This document shows positions 32,187 to 45,200 of a stretch of 64,000 nt of DNA, piece by piece (the first letter of the stretch is position 1; each line of letters begins with the position of its first letter). The notes below the pieces were generated by a model. The model saw only the letters and a list, made by a program, of their open reading frames with translations, had not been told where the DNA came from and did no database searches. A program made the translations under genes and the position numbers. Source of the DNA: Chaetomium olivaceum (Eukaryota; Ascomycota; Sordariomycetes; Sordariales; Chaetomiaceae); assembly GCA_039881045.1 (NCBI GenBank), contig JAYWVB010000032.1:124001-188000 (forward strand). The letters run 5' to 3'.

Positions 32187-34379
32187 ATGGACCCCCTTAG
32201 CATCACCGCCGGCGCTGTTGCTCTCGCCGCCAACGTCCTCCGGTCCGCAGCCTTCGTTAAGGAGGCCATCGACCAGTTCCGAGATGGCCCCGCGCTCGCC
32301 AGCGACATCGAACATGACGTCATAATTTTCCAAGCCGCCTTACGCCAGGCTCTTCGGCGCCCCAGACAATCTGTCCAAGAGATGCAGGAGTTGCTGCAGC
32401 AAAACATCAAGACGCTTGACATGGCCAAGCTGGGCCTAAATGGCATGGTTCCTTCCTATCCTGCCTACGCGGCGAAGGACCTGGACTCGACGGTGTCCGG
32501 CATCGATTCCGTGGATAGCATGCTAGGAGATCGTGAGTCGGTGGTCACAGCAACACCCGGTTTATTTTTGACGACGTTTGCTTCGACAGCAAGCCGTACC
32601 GTCATACCGTGGCCAGAGGTTCGGCAAAGAAACAAAACCGCCACAAGAGGTGGGACCCGGCCGCATCAACCGGCCACGCCCTTTGCCTGCCGCCAGGGAA
32701 ACCGAGACCGAACCCGACACAGCGATGTTGCGTGAAACCCCGACGCCCGTTCACCTGGCCAGTGTTCCCGCCGAAGAACATGAGGCTGTGCTTATGAAGT
32801 TACGAGAAGCAGAGGCCTTAATCCGCACCCTGCAGGGGCGGACGCAGCAACTAAGGACCGTGTCAAGTGACAACCCAACGGTGGCTGACCCAAGCCAACA
32901 TCCGCCCCAGGTCGAAGACCGCGTGAATGAGCCCCTACAAGGCAGCAACGCAAACGGTTGAAGTCAAGTCTCCTCGTCAACCACGCACGGTCGATGGCCT
33001 TCCAGTGGCACCGACCGCCAACAACTGACACCGTAGGGCAACTCGGCCAGTAGAAAACGCGCTTGACTTCCTACCCGTCAGAGACGTTGTACAAAAAAAG
33101 CCCAAACTTACTACCAAACCGGATAGGAAAGCATCCAACACCATCAATGAACCACGCTTTCGAACGAGTCACCCACAGCAGCTCGACCGACCCGCTGCCC
33201 AGATCGCTCCAAACCAACGCCCTCCCAGGGGGAAATAGAACGTTTAATAGAGTGTTTCAAGAAGGAGATTGAGTCTTCGATCAAAGTCCACTTCGCCCCG
33301 CGCGAGAACGGACAGCCGCAGCAGATCATTATCACCAATCTACATAATGGGACAACTCAGATACTGGATGCCGAGACTGGGAGAAAAGTCAAGTCGACCA
33401 GTGCCTCCGATACACAATCTGAAAATGCCCCAACCGCGACAGGCCACACGATCGACGCCGCAACATTCCTCGACCCGTCGCGCCCGCTGCTCACCGCAAG
33501 TAGCGTGGAGGCGCGTTCACTCCCGGACGTGATTCCGACGGCTCCATGGTGCTCATCTCCCGAAAGCCCAGAAGCACGCCTTAGTCAAATAAGGACCCGT
33601 GCAGTGGTGGCTCGCACAACCAACCCCTTTTTCGGCTACGGGACGTCCGGGGCAACGAATGGCCGGCACAAGACACGTAAAAGGTCAACGGGTATCGTGC
33701 ACAACGCGAGCGATCTAGCGACTTTGTTATGGTCAACGCCAGGTCACGCACACGGCTCGCAGACAATTGCAGTACAAAAGCAACCACCTTCTACTGATTC
33801 AAAGGGCGTAAAAGCATATGTTCCACGGGATTCGGACGTGCTCCAACTTCACCAAGCGCCACTTAAGCTTGGGGCCGTCGACGACGACGCAAGGCAAATG
33901 ACCCCCAACTCCAAGGAGGAAGCCCACGAGATATTTCAATCCGATGTTCCCCCGGGCCGGCCCAATCCCTCCCTGGCGTTGCCAATAGACAACGGTTTCC
34001 AAGGTTTAGATATCAGTAGGACGAAACAAATCAAAGAGAGGGCAGCCGCAATCCCACGGCCACAATACGGGTATAATTCCAGCCTCCCCGGTATCGATGT
34101 TGACCGGCTTTTGGCATGATTATGGAAAGCACTGCTCATGATGTTCCCGTATTGAGCATGCCAACGGGACGCGGTGGTCAAGTCCACCCGCAGTCACTGA
34201 ATCCTTTGGAAGCCACGTTGGCCAAAGACGTGGAAAAGGCTAAAAAACAGTCGGTGTCCATTCGAGCATTCAGGGGCCCAAAGAAACCTGGGAATGAGCT
34301 GGCCACGGTAGAGCAGATACTGGAGAGGCTGCTCATTGAGGTCAAAGCACTCCAAATGGACATGCAACAGGACAAGTAA
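32187..34379 (+). pseudogene. Helo-like N-terminal domain gene with long disordered tail, broken
   Basis: It starts MDPLSITAGAVALAANVLRS, the usual opening of fungal Helo-like/STAND N-terminal domains, and about 115 residues of helical domain follow. A canonical donor (GTGAGT, about 32530) and acceptor (CGACAG, about 32590) suggest an intron. Downstream, coding-like text appears in successive frames: a coiled-coil-like EEHEAVLMKLREAEALIRTLQ (32770), NALDFLPVRDVVQKKPK (33060), then from 33242 LIECFKKEIESSIKVHFAPR running to the TGA at 34117-34119, and a last helix QILERLLIEVKALQMDMQQ ending 34379. Breaks include a missing base at a five-G run near 33228, a TGA near 33028 and others. The number of lesions makes a pseudogene likely, though some may be base-call errors. 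Confidence 0.5.
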
Positions 34380-35141
34380 ACGTTACAGTCGAGGATGAAT
34401 AACCCTTATAAATGAACAAAATACTTGCTTGTAAAAATCTCAGGTTTAAACGGGTAAACCCCCTCCCCTTCCTTCGACATTTCGTTCATTGTTAAAGCAA
34501 TTGTCCCCAAAAAGAAAGATTCTAGCCCCGGAGGATGTATCTGTGAGTAAATATTTAGGTAAGAATGGGTTGAAACTTTTCGTATAGTGGTCCTCAATCC
34601 CAGTGATCATGTTGCTCTCATCATCTTGTAATCCGGAAAAGGTAGGATAGGTACCTACGTAGCCACCCATTTTAATATGATAACAACCAACCTATATCCT
34701 AGTACAGACTAGGCTCTCATCTTGGGTGAATTCAAGGTGAAGGCCCTACGCGCCTCTCCGGATACTTTCCTGATTTGGGGTCAGGAGCATTTGGTAGAGT
34801 TGCCAGTACTAATTGCCGACATTGCCAGCCAAAAGGCAGCGCAGCAACATGAACAGTATGTAATATTGATATGTAAGGAACTCGCGTCGAACCTATTCCC
34901 CGTGTCTCGTCATTGGTAACCTCACGGCGTTGTTGGCAACGGTGGGCTTCGGCGTCCACAGTCCTGCTTATTCAGGGCATGAGGCAAGGAGGGGCCCGGG
35001 ATGCGGGCAAAGAAGAGATCATTAAATGGCTAAGGAAGTATGTACGTGCCCGAATTAGGTAGACGTGCCAACAGAAGATATGCATTTGAAGAGGGCAGAT
35101 AAAGAACCACAACAGCTCTCGCGATCTTCCGCTTCAACCAT
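34380..35141. other. Spacer between convergent genes
   Basis: About 760 bp, AT-rich in its left half, with only short frames on both strands. It contains the 3' UTR of the minus-strand amylase gene at its right end. Confidence 0.4.
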
Positions 35142-36859
35142 TTACGCAAGAAGCACGGCGGCCCACCCGAAAGCGGCAGCCATGAGAATGCTCCCGGCCA
35201 CGCCCTGAGCACCGGCCCCATTCTCAACCGGCGCATCCTTCTCAGTCTTGGAGCAGAGACCTGTGCCTTTCAGCGCATTCTCCGTGATGTACGCCTTGGG
35301 CTCTCCCTTGCCCATGTACATGGTAATGTTACCCGAGATATCAGCCGTGGTGGTTTTGCAGCTCAGAACCTCGACAACTTTGTCGTTGGCCTGGAATCCG
35401 CCGACGCTGACCTCATAGCTGTCGCCCTTGCTGCTCTTGTTGTTGATGCAGAACACGACCTGGCTGCCGTACGGACCCTTCTTGAGGCAGAGGTGGTTCA
35501 CGTCGGCCCAGAGGGTCTCGGACGGGGTCGAGATGTAGTCCTTGGACAGCTTGATCGCGTTGTTGCGCACCTTGTTCAGCGTCGACGTGAGGATGTAGAG
35601 CGGGGCCTCCTTGTCGTACTTGGAAGTCCAGAGGGGCTCGCGGTTGAAGGGGGTGCCGTTGCCCTTGAAGTGTTGCTCTTGACCCTGGTAGACTGCAAAG
35701 GGGTTAGTTCCTAAATCGGGTAGCTTACAGTTACCTGAGAAGACTTACCTGTGGGAATACCATCGGTGAGGAGAATATAGGTCATAGCGTTCTTCGCGAG
35801 CGCCATATCGTCGTTGCGGTTGGCAAACCGGGGCATGTCGTGGTTCTCGAGGAAGCTGCCCAACGCGGTGGTGTCGTTGCAGCTGGAAGCGGCATCGTTA
35901 CGCATGTTTGCGACGTCGAGGAAGGAACCGCCGTTGAAGGCCTCGTTCAAGGGGTAGTACTCAAGGTAGTTAGGCATCCCCGGAAGCAGCCCAAGGGTCT
36001 GGTACCGGCACATGTCTTCGGGCAAGCCAGAGAGAACCTCACCAAAGGCGAAAACGCCGGATGAGTTGACAAAACCCGGAAGGAAGTCGTCGTTCACGTG
36101 CTTGGCAGCATCGATACGGAGGCCGTCGATCGAGTAGTTGGAGACAAGCCCCTTGACCCAGTTACCCAACTCATCCGCCACAGGCTTGGTTTCGGTAGCC
36201 AAATCGGCGAGCGCAACGCCGTACGGGTAGAGCCAGCAGTCTTGGTAGTTGGTCGAGTTCTCCCACTGGGTTACGTTGCAGTAAGGGTGGAAATATTTTT
36301 TGTCGTCGAACGGGTTGAACTTGGAGTAATCGACCTTGGGAGGGACAACATTGTCGAATGCCTGCACCATGTTATTGACGACGACGTCGACCATGAGCAG
36401 CATATCGCGCTTGTGAGTGGCGGCAACGAGATCCTTGAACTCCTGCTCCGTGCCGAAACGATCGTTGAGGGCATAGTTGTCGACGGACCAGTAGCCGTGG
36501 TACGCATCGCCGACGGATGTGTGATCCTCGATGTTCTTGACGATGGGGCTGATCTGGATAGCAGTGAAGCCCATGTCTATGGCGCGCGGGCGTCAGGATA
36601 CAGAATATTCGCCCAAAAGGGGGGCCTGGGCGTGCTCACCTTGGATATAGTCAAGCTTGTTCATGAGCCCCTTCCATGTGCCGCCACAGAACAAATGCAT
36701 CTCGCAAGTCTTATCCGTAGAGCCATCGGTTTGCGCATATCGGTCGACCATGACCTGGTAGATGGACCGCGACTTCCATTCATCGAGGTCGGCAGCAGAG
36801 CCCAAGCCGGCAAAGCCTATGGCCGCCGCGACGGCAGCACTGAAGACGGAAGTCCGCAT
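35142..36859 (-). CDS. GPI-anchored GH13 alpha-amylase / alpha-glucanotransferase
   Basis: A secreted, wall- or membrane-attached enzyme of 532 residues in three exons: 36859-36640, 36576-35749 and 35692-35142, with GTGAGC and GTAAGT donors; the frame is intact. The signal peptide is about 1-22 (MRTSVFSAAVAAAIGFAGLG). The GH13 barrel shows the catalytic nucleophile in GLRIDAAKH (about 226), the acid/base in FGEVLSG (about 252) and the third carboxylate in FLENHDMPRF (about 316). Conserved region I reads VDVVVNNM, with Asn where alpha-amylases have His. The C-terminus is a Ser/Ala/Gly stretch ending in a hydrophobic tail (GSILMAAAFGWAAVLLA), typical of a GPI signal. Replacement of the region I histidine together with GPI anchoring is characteristic of the fungal AgtA group of 4-alpha-glucanotransferases. 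The divergent neighbour is alpha-1,3-glucan synthase, supporting a wall alpha-glucan role. Confidence 0.85.
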
Positions 36860-39251
36860 GTTGGGCGGCAGAGATCAGGCAAACGGACGTGACTTCGAGG
36901 TCAATTCTGCACCGGCCACTATGCAAAGAATGGCCCAGTACTTGTAAGTCAAGTCGGCACGGCTTTCGGAAGCAGCGGTATCTTCGGCCGTCGAGTTTGT
37001 TCAAAGAATGACTAGGGTCAGATGTTCACAGCTGCTGCTTCTCCTCGTATCCCACGCTGGATCAACAAGATAGCAAACAACACTACAACACCAAAAGGCA
37101 ACAGGTAAACGAGTGTGATGAAGCCCTAAACCGATGACGCGGAACGAGTGTGCGTGAAGAACGTAAGATACAGTAGGTAGTGTACACACCCTGAGATCAG
37201 GGGGGAGAAGCAGACCCGACGCAAAACCAGGCGCAAGGCCTCACTCACGGTGTCACTCTGCCCGCGGCACCCGTGTGCCCCATTGCCTCCCGGATAGGCA
37301 AGAGGGCCACATCTCAACGCATGAACCCGAGGTCAACATCCTGCGCAGTCATCAGACTGCCCTCTGAAGGGTGCCCCTGGTAAGGAGTGCGGGATTCTTC
37401 CACGCTTGGGGCAACGCCAAATCAGGGCACTGGCACTGACTGGAGTATGGGACTGACTGGTACGGATGCCATCTCAAGCGATGGTGGAGACGCAGTAACC
37501 CGCCGGGGATGCCGGGCCATTTTGCAGTTTGAGTCGTGTTCTGCGGCGTGCCGAGAGGCCAAACCCAACCTTGTCGCAACCGTTTGAGAAATACCAAAAA
37601 GAAAAAAAAGAAAAAAAGAGGGAAAGCGGAGAAAGGAAGGGTTTCGGGTAAAAGGGAAGAACCACATGCCACTGAAGATATTTTGCCTTGTTGCTTTTTT
37701 TTTCCTTGTGTGGGAGGCACGACATCTTGCTCCCACGAGTGAGTGACGTTGGAATCAAGAACGTTCAGCCAAGTGGTGGCGGTTGTTAGATCTCAATCTT
37801 CGATTGGGAAAGAGAACAGTCAGGGGTATCACATCGGAGCCCCACTTCTATCGCGTGCAAGATGTCGGCAATGCAGGGGCAATGGTTGCAGCATGGCAGT
37901 TGTCGGGTGGGGCTACGAGGCGCTCTTGTTTTATGGGCCTGGCGCGGTGGATCCAAAAGCTTTCCCTGACACCACACACGAGAAAAAAAGAGGACGACGG
38001 GAGAAGCCACGAATCGATGCGCTGGACAAGGTCCTTTCTGCGACAGCGATACCCTGGCATCGATTTGGCTCAAAATTCCCCAATTGGGTCCGACAGTGAG
38101 GAGGAAGGGATGTTGACAACCGATCCAGTTACCGGGAAATCCCCCTCGAAGCATCCGACCGACCATGCGCCGTTCCCAACACCGTGGACATGGTTGATAA
38201 GGCGGGACTTGGGCGGGAGATGAGCACACCTCATCATTGATCCGCAACAATTGCCCCGAACTTTCCTAAAGCTTGACCGGCCCATCTTGCCCATCTGTCG
38301 TGATACGATCGGCGTCAACACAACGACACAGACCATATACCGCGAAGCTTATCGAAACGAACCTCGTATCCAAAATAGGCCCATCCGTTGTGGAGCTACT
38401 CCGGTGTTATCCGGCGCGCCGACAATGTTCATGCGATGGAGCGAAGGCGGCGAAAACCAGGTGCCCTGCTCCACCTCAAACGCAAGTTTTGCGCCGATGG
38501 GTTCTGGACATGGCCTGGCCAAAGCAAGTGGCTGGGTAGTGCAGCGCGGGCTCGTCCCTACCTCCCTACCTAAACGATTCCAGCAACTCGAGTCTGCAAG
38601 GATGTGGGGACGTCTTCTCCAGATTAGAACACAACTCGAGCCTTGCTTCGCCTGGCCGCTGTTGCCGAGTCGAGCCGTCCAGCCGCCTGTGGCAAAGGGT
38701 GATGGAGACAACGCAGACATGCGACACTCTACGCTCAGCCCTTCCGTCAAAGGGGCGAATTGGAGCCGTTTCGTTGCCGCGGGCCGGGCGTGGAAGACAT
38801 GAGAGCCGTATTATCGCAGTAACGGACATGCCGTCGTGTTGGCAAGGACCGACATGATCCCGGCCTCGAGATGGGTTGACAGGGCTCCGCCGAAGACTTC
38901 TGCGCTCACGTTTCGAGCGGGTCGAGAGCCTCCCGGATGGGGCTCTCTGTCTCGACGCTTCTCAGCCTGGAAACTCGTTTAGCCAGACGCAGTGCATGCC
39001 GGATTCCTTCCCCCCTGAGGGCTGCTACCTCCTGGCCAAGTAGGTGTCCGTGCCGTGGGGTTGCCAGAACAGGGGCTACTCATGAAAGCAAAGCTGCTTT
39101 CGAACTTGGGGCGTATCTCTTCCTCCTCCACCTCATGTCATCGTCCATCTCTCGTTCCTGTGTGTCCAGTCCAGCCGCCTTGCTTTTACGCCCTTAGTCT
39201 CTCGTTTGCCTCTGTCGTGTCGCTCCCCATGAGAGGTGGGCGACAGTGACG
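36860..39251. other. 2.4-kb divergent spacer between the GPI amylase and glucan synthase genes
   Basis: The promoters of both alpha-glucan genes must lie here. It contains an A-rich tract (about 37594-37620) and pyrimidine-rich stretches just before the glucan synthase ATG (39110-39250). Several open frames of 80-180 codons occur on both strands but overlap and show no domain. No repeat or RNA gene is recognised. Confidence 0.4.
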
Positions 39252-42200
39252 ATGACTCGTCTTTCTTTCTTTTCCCGCGCGCTTCTTCTCACACTCTTTG
39301 CTACCACAACCTTCGTTTCCGCCTTCAAGTACGACGCAAGTGAGGTGGATTACAATCTTAATAGGAACAGGACAGCCGTAAGCCCCCTCGACTACTGGGG
39401 CTCACGCCAGGATGACGACCCCGACTTCGAGTACGCCGCCTCTCCCCCAAACTGGCGGGTACCATTCTATACTATTTTCCTAGATCGCTTTGTGAATGGC
39501 GATCCAGTGAACGATGACATCAACCGGACCGTGTACGAGACGGACATGATGAGCACCCAGCTCCGGTTTGGCGGTGACTTGGAAGGCTTGAGAGACTCGC
39601 TCGATTATATCGCCGGCATGGGTATCAAGGTACTACACACCACTCAAGCGGTTGTCCGGGGAGGGAAGCATGTGTACTGACAGGAGGATAGGCTCTCTAT
39701 ATCGCAGGGTCCCCATTCATGAATCTTCCATGGGGCGCGATTCGTACTCGGTATGTTGGCCGACAACCACCACCTACCTTTTGAAGTGCCTGCTGACGGA
39801 TATGCCAGCCCATCGATCTGACGCTTCTCGACAAGCATTTCGGTACCGTCAAGGTGTGGCAAGAGGTCATCGACGAAATCCATGCCCGCGGTATGGCGGT
39901 CGTGCTCGACAATACCATGGCGACGTACGCACCCCCCTGTCTCTCCCGGCCCCCACTCCTTGGACCTTGATAGATGTCTGATTTTGGTGTAGGATGAGCG
40001 ACTTGATCGGGTTCGAAGGCTTCTTGAACGAAAGCACACCGTTCCGGGTTGAAGAACACAAAGTACTGTGGAAGAACCCCGAGATACGGTACCGCGATTT
40101 CGACATCAGCAATGAGTATAACGCGTCGTGCAACTACCCCCAGTTTTGGTACGAGGATGGGACGCGCATCAACCCGCCCGGGCTCCAGGGCTGCTACAAC
40201 AGCGACTTCGACCAGTACGGCGACATCGAAGCCTTTGGCGTTTTCCCGGACTGGCAGCGCCAGCTCGCAAAGTTTGCTTCCGTCCAAGACCGTCTCCGAG
40301 ATTGGGAACCTTCAGTCGCGGCTCGCCTTGAGCTTTTCTCTTGCATGACTATTAGGATGTTGGATGTCGACGGCTTTCGCATCGACAAGGCTGTCCAAGT
40401 TACCGTCGACGCCCAGGCGTCGTTCAGTTCTGCCATGAGGAAATGCGCAAAAGAGGTGGGCAAGGATAACTTCGTTGTTTTTGGCGAAATCACTAGCGGC
40501 AACGACCTCGGATCCATTTATCTAGGTCGCGGACGGGAATCTCAGGCGGCGAAGACCTTGAAGGGCGACTGGACTAAAGCCATGACCATGACGCCACCTT
40601 CGACCGACAAGTCCGGAATGTTCATCCGTGATGCCGGCAACAGCGCCCTTGATGCCGGCGCCTTCCATTACTCTATCTACCGCTTCATGACGCGCTTCCT
40701 TGGCCTCAGCGGTAATCTGGAAGCAGGATTCGACTTGCCGCTGGACTGGGTTGACGCTTGGCATCACATGGTTGTCACAAACGACTTCTTCAACCCCTAC
40801 ACCAACAACTTTGACCCTCGCCACCTTTACGGTGCCACAAACCAAGACGTGTTTCGCTGGCCTGCTATCGAACAGGGAGTCGAGCGCATGCTCCTGGCTT
40901 ACTTCATCACCACCCTCCTTCTGCCTGGTGCGCCTCTGGTCTATTACGGCGAGGAGCAAGCGCTATATGCTCTGGATGGCACCGCTTCGAATTACGTCTA
41001 TGGTCGCCAGGCCTTTGCTCCCTCGCCAGCATGGAAAGCACACGGCTGTTTCGAACTCTCGGTTGACCAGTACATTGGGTGGCCCATCAAGCAAGGGCGC
41101 AAGGGTTGCGAAGACGACAAGGTTGCGCGGGATCACCGTGACCCTTCGGCGCCCCTTCGCAATATTTTCCGTCACATGTTTGCTCTTCGAGAAGCCTTCC
41201 CAGTGCTTGAACACGGCTGGCTACTCGAGAACCTCGCCAAGCAGACCGACTCATACGCGCTCAATGGTAGCACGACCGAGACTGAATTTGGTGTGTGGAG
41301 CGTTGCTCGCGGCATGTTCACCCAGTTGCAGAACGAAACGGATAAACCAGTGTGGCTTGTCTATCACAACCGTCCCAACCGTACCACTTACAACTTCGTC
41401 TGCACCGATATTAACAAGGCATTTGTCTCTCCATTCGACGCCGGATCCGACGTCGTGAACCTCTTTAGCAAGGACAAATCTATCCGGCTCGAACCTTCGC
41501 CGCGCAAGAACAACTTTACTGGCACTGGCGAGAGCGCCGGGTGTATCTCTAGCATCACTCTGGAACCATACGAATTTCGCGCTTACGTGGAATCCGGATC
41601 CTGGGTGCAGCCGGCGCCCATGATCACAAAGTTTGAACCCGGCCATGATGTTCCCCTCGATTCGACAGACCGCAACGGCGAGATCGACAATATTGTTATT
41701 GAGTACAACGTTCCAATGGACTGCGACTCTGTAACCAAAGCTTTGTCTGCCGTCGTTATCACCGACGGCAAACATAACGCCACCACTCTTAAGTTTCAGA
41801 CACCCGAATGCGAAAATATCACTCCGACGGAGAAAATCCCTTACACTGGGGCAATCCAATCGAGCTGGCAGTTGAAGACAAGCCTACGGAACGTCCCCGA
41901 TGGCATTGTCAAGATCACCGTGGCCAATGCTCTCTCCAAGGACAACGTCCCGACCAACGCAACCGACCATTTCCTTATCCGGTTCGGCAGACGTCTCAGC
42001 AACCCTATCATCTTCCCCACGGCCAATTACTCGCGCACCCTGCTATCCATGGAGGGGGGGGACATGTACCTGCAACACAAGGCCCCGGGTGCCACCCAAT
42101 GGCGATACAGCACCAACTGGGGATCGGGCTGGAGCGAGTGGATTCCATACGATGCCACGATACCAAAAGTCCTCATCAAGGAGCAAACTTGGGAGGGGAC

Positions 42201-45200
42201 AGACCTGCAAAAGTGGCCGGGCAAGCACGTAACGGTCCAGTACTACAGCAAGCCACTGGGATCATCGGCTTTCGTACAGCACGCCGACAGCAACGATGTC
42301 CCATTGGAACGCGGCTTTCCACACATCAGAATCCATGGTCCGTACAACAAATGGGGCTATGATGCCGGGTTGCCTGGCTCCATGGACCTGGTCGCCCACC
42401 GTACTTGGTCACTGCATTACATGTATGAGTGGCCGGCAATCTTCCAGCTTAACATTTGGGGCATCAACCCGGACAACCAGCCAGACGTTGGGGCCATTTT
42501 TGGAGACATTGACAACGACGGGATTGTCGACCGCCTCCCTCCTAGCAGTCTGGCGAAGAACGTCATCAACATTACAAAGCCGCCGCCAATGCCAGCCCTC
42601 GCCTACAAGCTCGTTTACCACGATGACAAATTCCAGTTCGAGTACCTTCCTACGGGCCATATCGGCATTCAAATCCTGCTCTTCATCCTCCTCGCTGTAT
42701 TGCCACTTTTGCTGGCGGTCTTGGCTGGGTGGATCTACATGCGCAGCTTCTATCAAGTCAAGGTGAACAAGTCGGGGTTCACAAGCAAGGGATGGAAGCC
42801 CTTGAAGCTCGGCACAGTTTCCAGGCTCGACCTAAATCCATTCGCTAAGCGCGGTGTCGAGATGAGCGCCATGACACCGACGCCGCCGCCAAGTGCCGCC
42901 ATGACCCCTCTTGGTGCTTCGGGTGGCCGGCGCACCGTGCTGATAGCCACCATGGAGTACAACATAGATGATTTTGGCATCAAGATCAAGATCGGTGGCT
43001 TGGGTGTCATGGCCCAGCTCATGGGGACGGCGCTCTCGCACGACGTCGACCTCATTTGGGTTGTTCCCGTGGTGGGCGACGTTGACTACCCGACCGACCG
43101 CATGACACACGCGGAATCCATGTTTGTCAACGTCATGGGCCAGCCTTACGAGATCGAGGTTTACTACTACACCACCAAGAACATCACCTTCGTTGTCCTC
43201 GATGCCCCGATCTTCCGCAAGCAGACCAAGGCCGATCCGTACATCGCTCGCATGGACGACATTGAGAGTGCCATCCTGTATGCCGCGTGGAATAGTTGCA
43301 TCGCCGAGACAATCCGTCGATTCCCAGTTGACGTCTACCATATCAACGACTACCACGGTGCCGCGGCCCCGCTCTACCTTCTTCCCCAAACGATTCCTTG
43401 CTGTCTTTCGCTCCACAACGCCGAATTCCAAGGCATGTGGCCGATGCGGACGCCAGAAGAGCAGAAGGAGGTTTGCGAGGTCTTCAACCTCCCCCCGGAA
43501 GTGGTCAAGGATTACGTACAATACGGTTCGGTCTTCAATCTGCTTCACGCCGGTGCGAGTTACCTTCGTCTACATCAGCGTGGTTTCGGCGCAGTGGGTG
43601 TGTCAAGAAAGTACGGCGACCGCTCTCTCGCCCGTTATCCCATTTTCTGGAGCTTGAAGAACATTGGACAGCTCCCCAACCCCGACCCGTCAGACACGGC
43701 CGAGTGGAACCCCGACAAGGACGTCTCAAAGCAGTCCAAGGGTATCGATGTCGACCAAAGCTTTGAAGAGAAGAGAGCAGATCTCAGGCGTCAAGCGCAA
43801 GAATGGGCTGGCTTGGAAGTGGATCCCACTGCGGAACTGTTTGTTTTTGTCGGCCGTTGGAGTCTGCAGAAAGGAGTGGATCTCATCGCCGACATTTTCC
43901 CCAGTATTCTGGAGAAGTACCCCAAAACGCAGCTCATCGCCGTCGGCCCCGTTATCGACCTCTACGGCCGGTTTGCGGCTTTGAAGCTTCAGAAGCTAAT
44001 GGAGAAGTACCCCAAGCGGGTGTTTAGCAAGCCCGAGTTCACCCAACTTCCGCCGTACATCTTCAGCGGTGCAGAATTTGCACTAATTCCGTCGCGTGAC
44101 GAGCCGTTCGGGTTAGTCGCCGTCGAGTTCGGTAGAAAGGGCGCTTTGGGTGTGGGCGCACGCGTCGGAGGGCTGGGACAAATGCCAGGCTTTTGGTACA
44201 CAGTCGAGTCCATGACTCCATCCCATCTCCTCCAACAGTTTCGGCAGGCCATTGTTTCGGCTCTCGACTGCAAATCGTCCAAACGCGCGCTGATGCGTGC
44301 GTGGAGTGCTAAGCAGCGTTTCCCCGTCGCGCAATGGATCAAGCAGTTGGATGACCTGTACAGCGAGTCCATCCGGATCCACAACAAGGAAGCGAGGAAG
44401 AAGAAGCTTGATGCACTGCGTGCGCCTAGTCCAAACCCATCACGACCGGCCTCCAGAGCGGCTTCCCCGAGTAGCGAGGCCACGTATGTTGACCAACCTG
44501 CGTCCGCGATATATAGTCCCGGGCCGGAAACACACTTAGTGCCGCCATCGCCATCGGCCTCGCCGGCACCAAGGTCGTTAATCAGTCCCGATTTGCCGAG
44601 TCCCTCGGCCCCGTGGCTGGGAGGCACGAGATCCAGCTCGCCCCGCGATTCCAACGCCAGCTCCATCGCAGGAAGCATCTACGGCAATAACGCGGCGCGA
44701 GAGAGTACTATTAGCGTGGATAGTTTTGCCGTTCGTGCACAGAAGGATGGCATGGCCTCGCCGGGGTTGACTCCCAATTTTGGGCTCGCCCCGCCTCGCC
44801 CCACGCTCGGACAAAGCCATCGCAACAGCAGTCTGCTCAGTCTTCCCGACGTCGTCGGCGACAGGCACGACCTGAAGCTGCAGCAGGTGGACCAATTCTT
44901 CAACGATTCTAATGGCGAGTACTACGCCATGTACGAGGAGATGTTGGACGCCCTCACGGCTCAAAACTCAGCTGGTGACCTGTGCATCGAGAGCTTTCTC
45001 AAGAAGAGCGAGAAGGAGTGGTTTGCGAGGTACCGCGAAGCCAAGCTGGGCAGGAACTCCCGGATAGGGAGTCCGGTGAACAGTCGGCCACCGTCAAGGA
45101 ATGACTCGAGCCGGAATGCGTCTGTCGTCAGCCGCGGCCGCCAACGTCATCGCAGCATGACACCCAGTTCACTGGCCAGATCCATGTTTGAAGTCTCACC

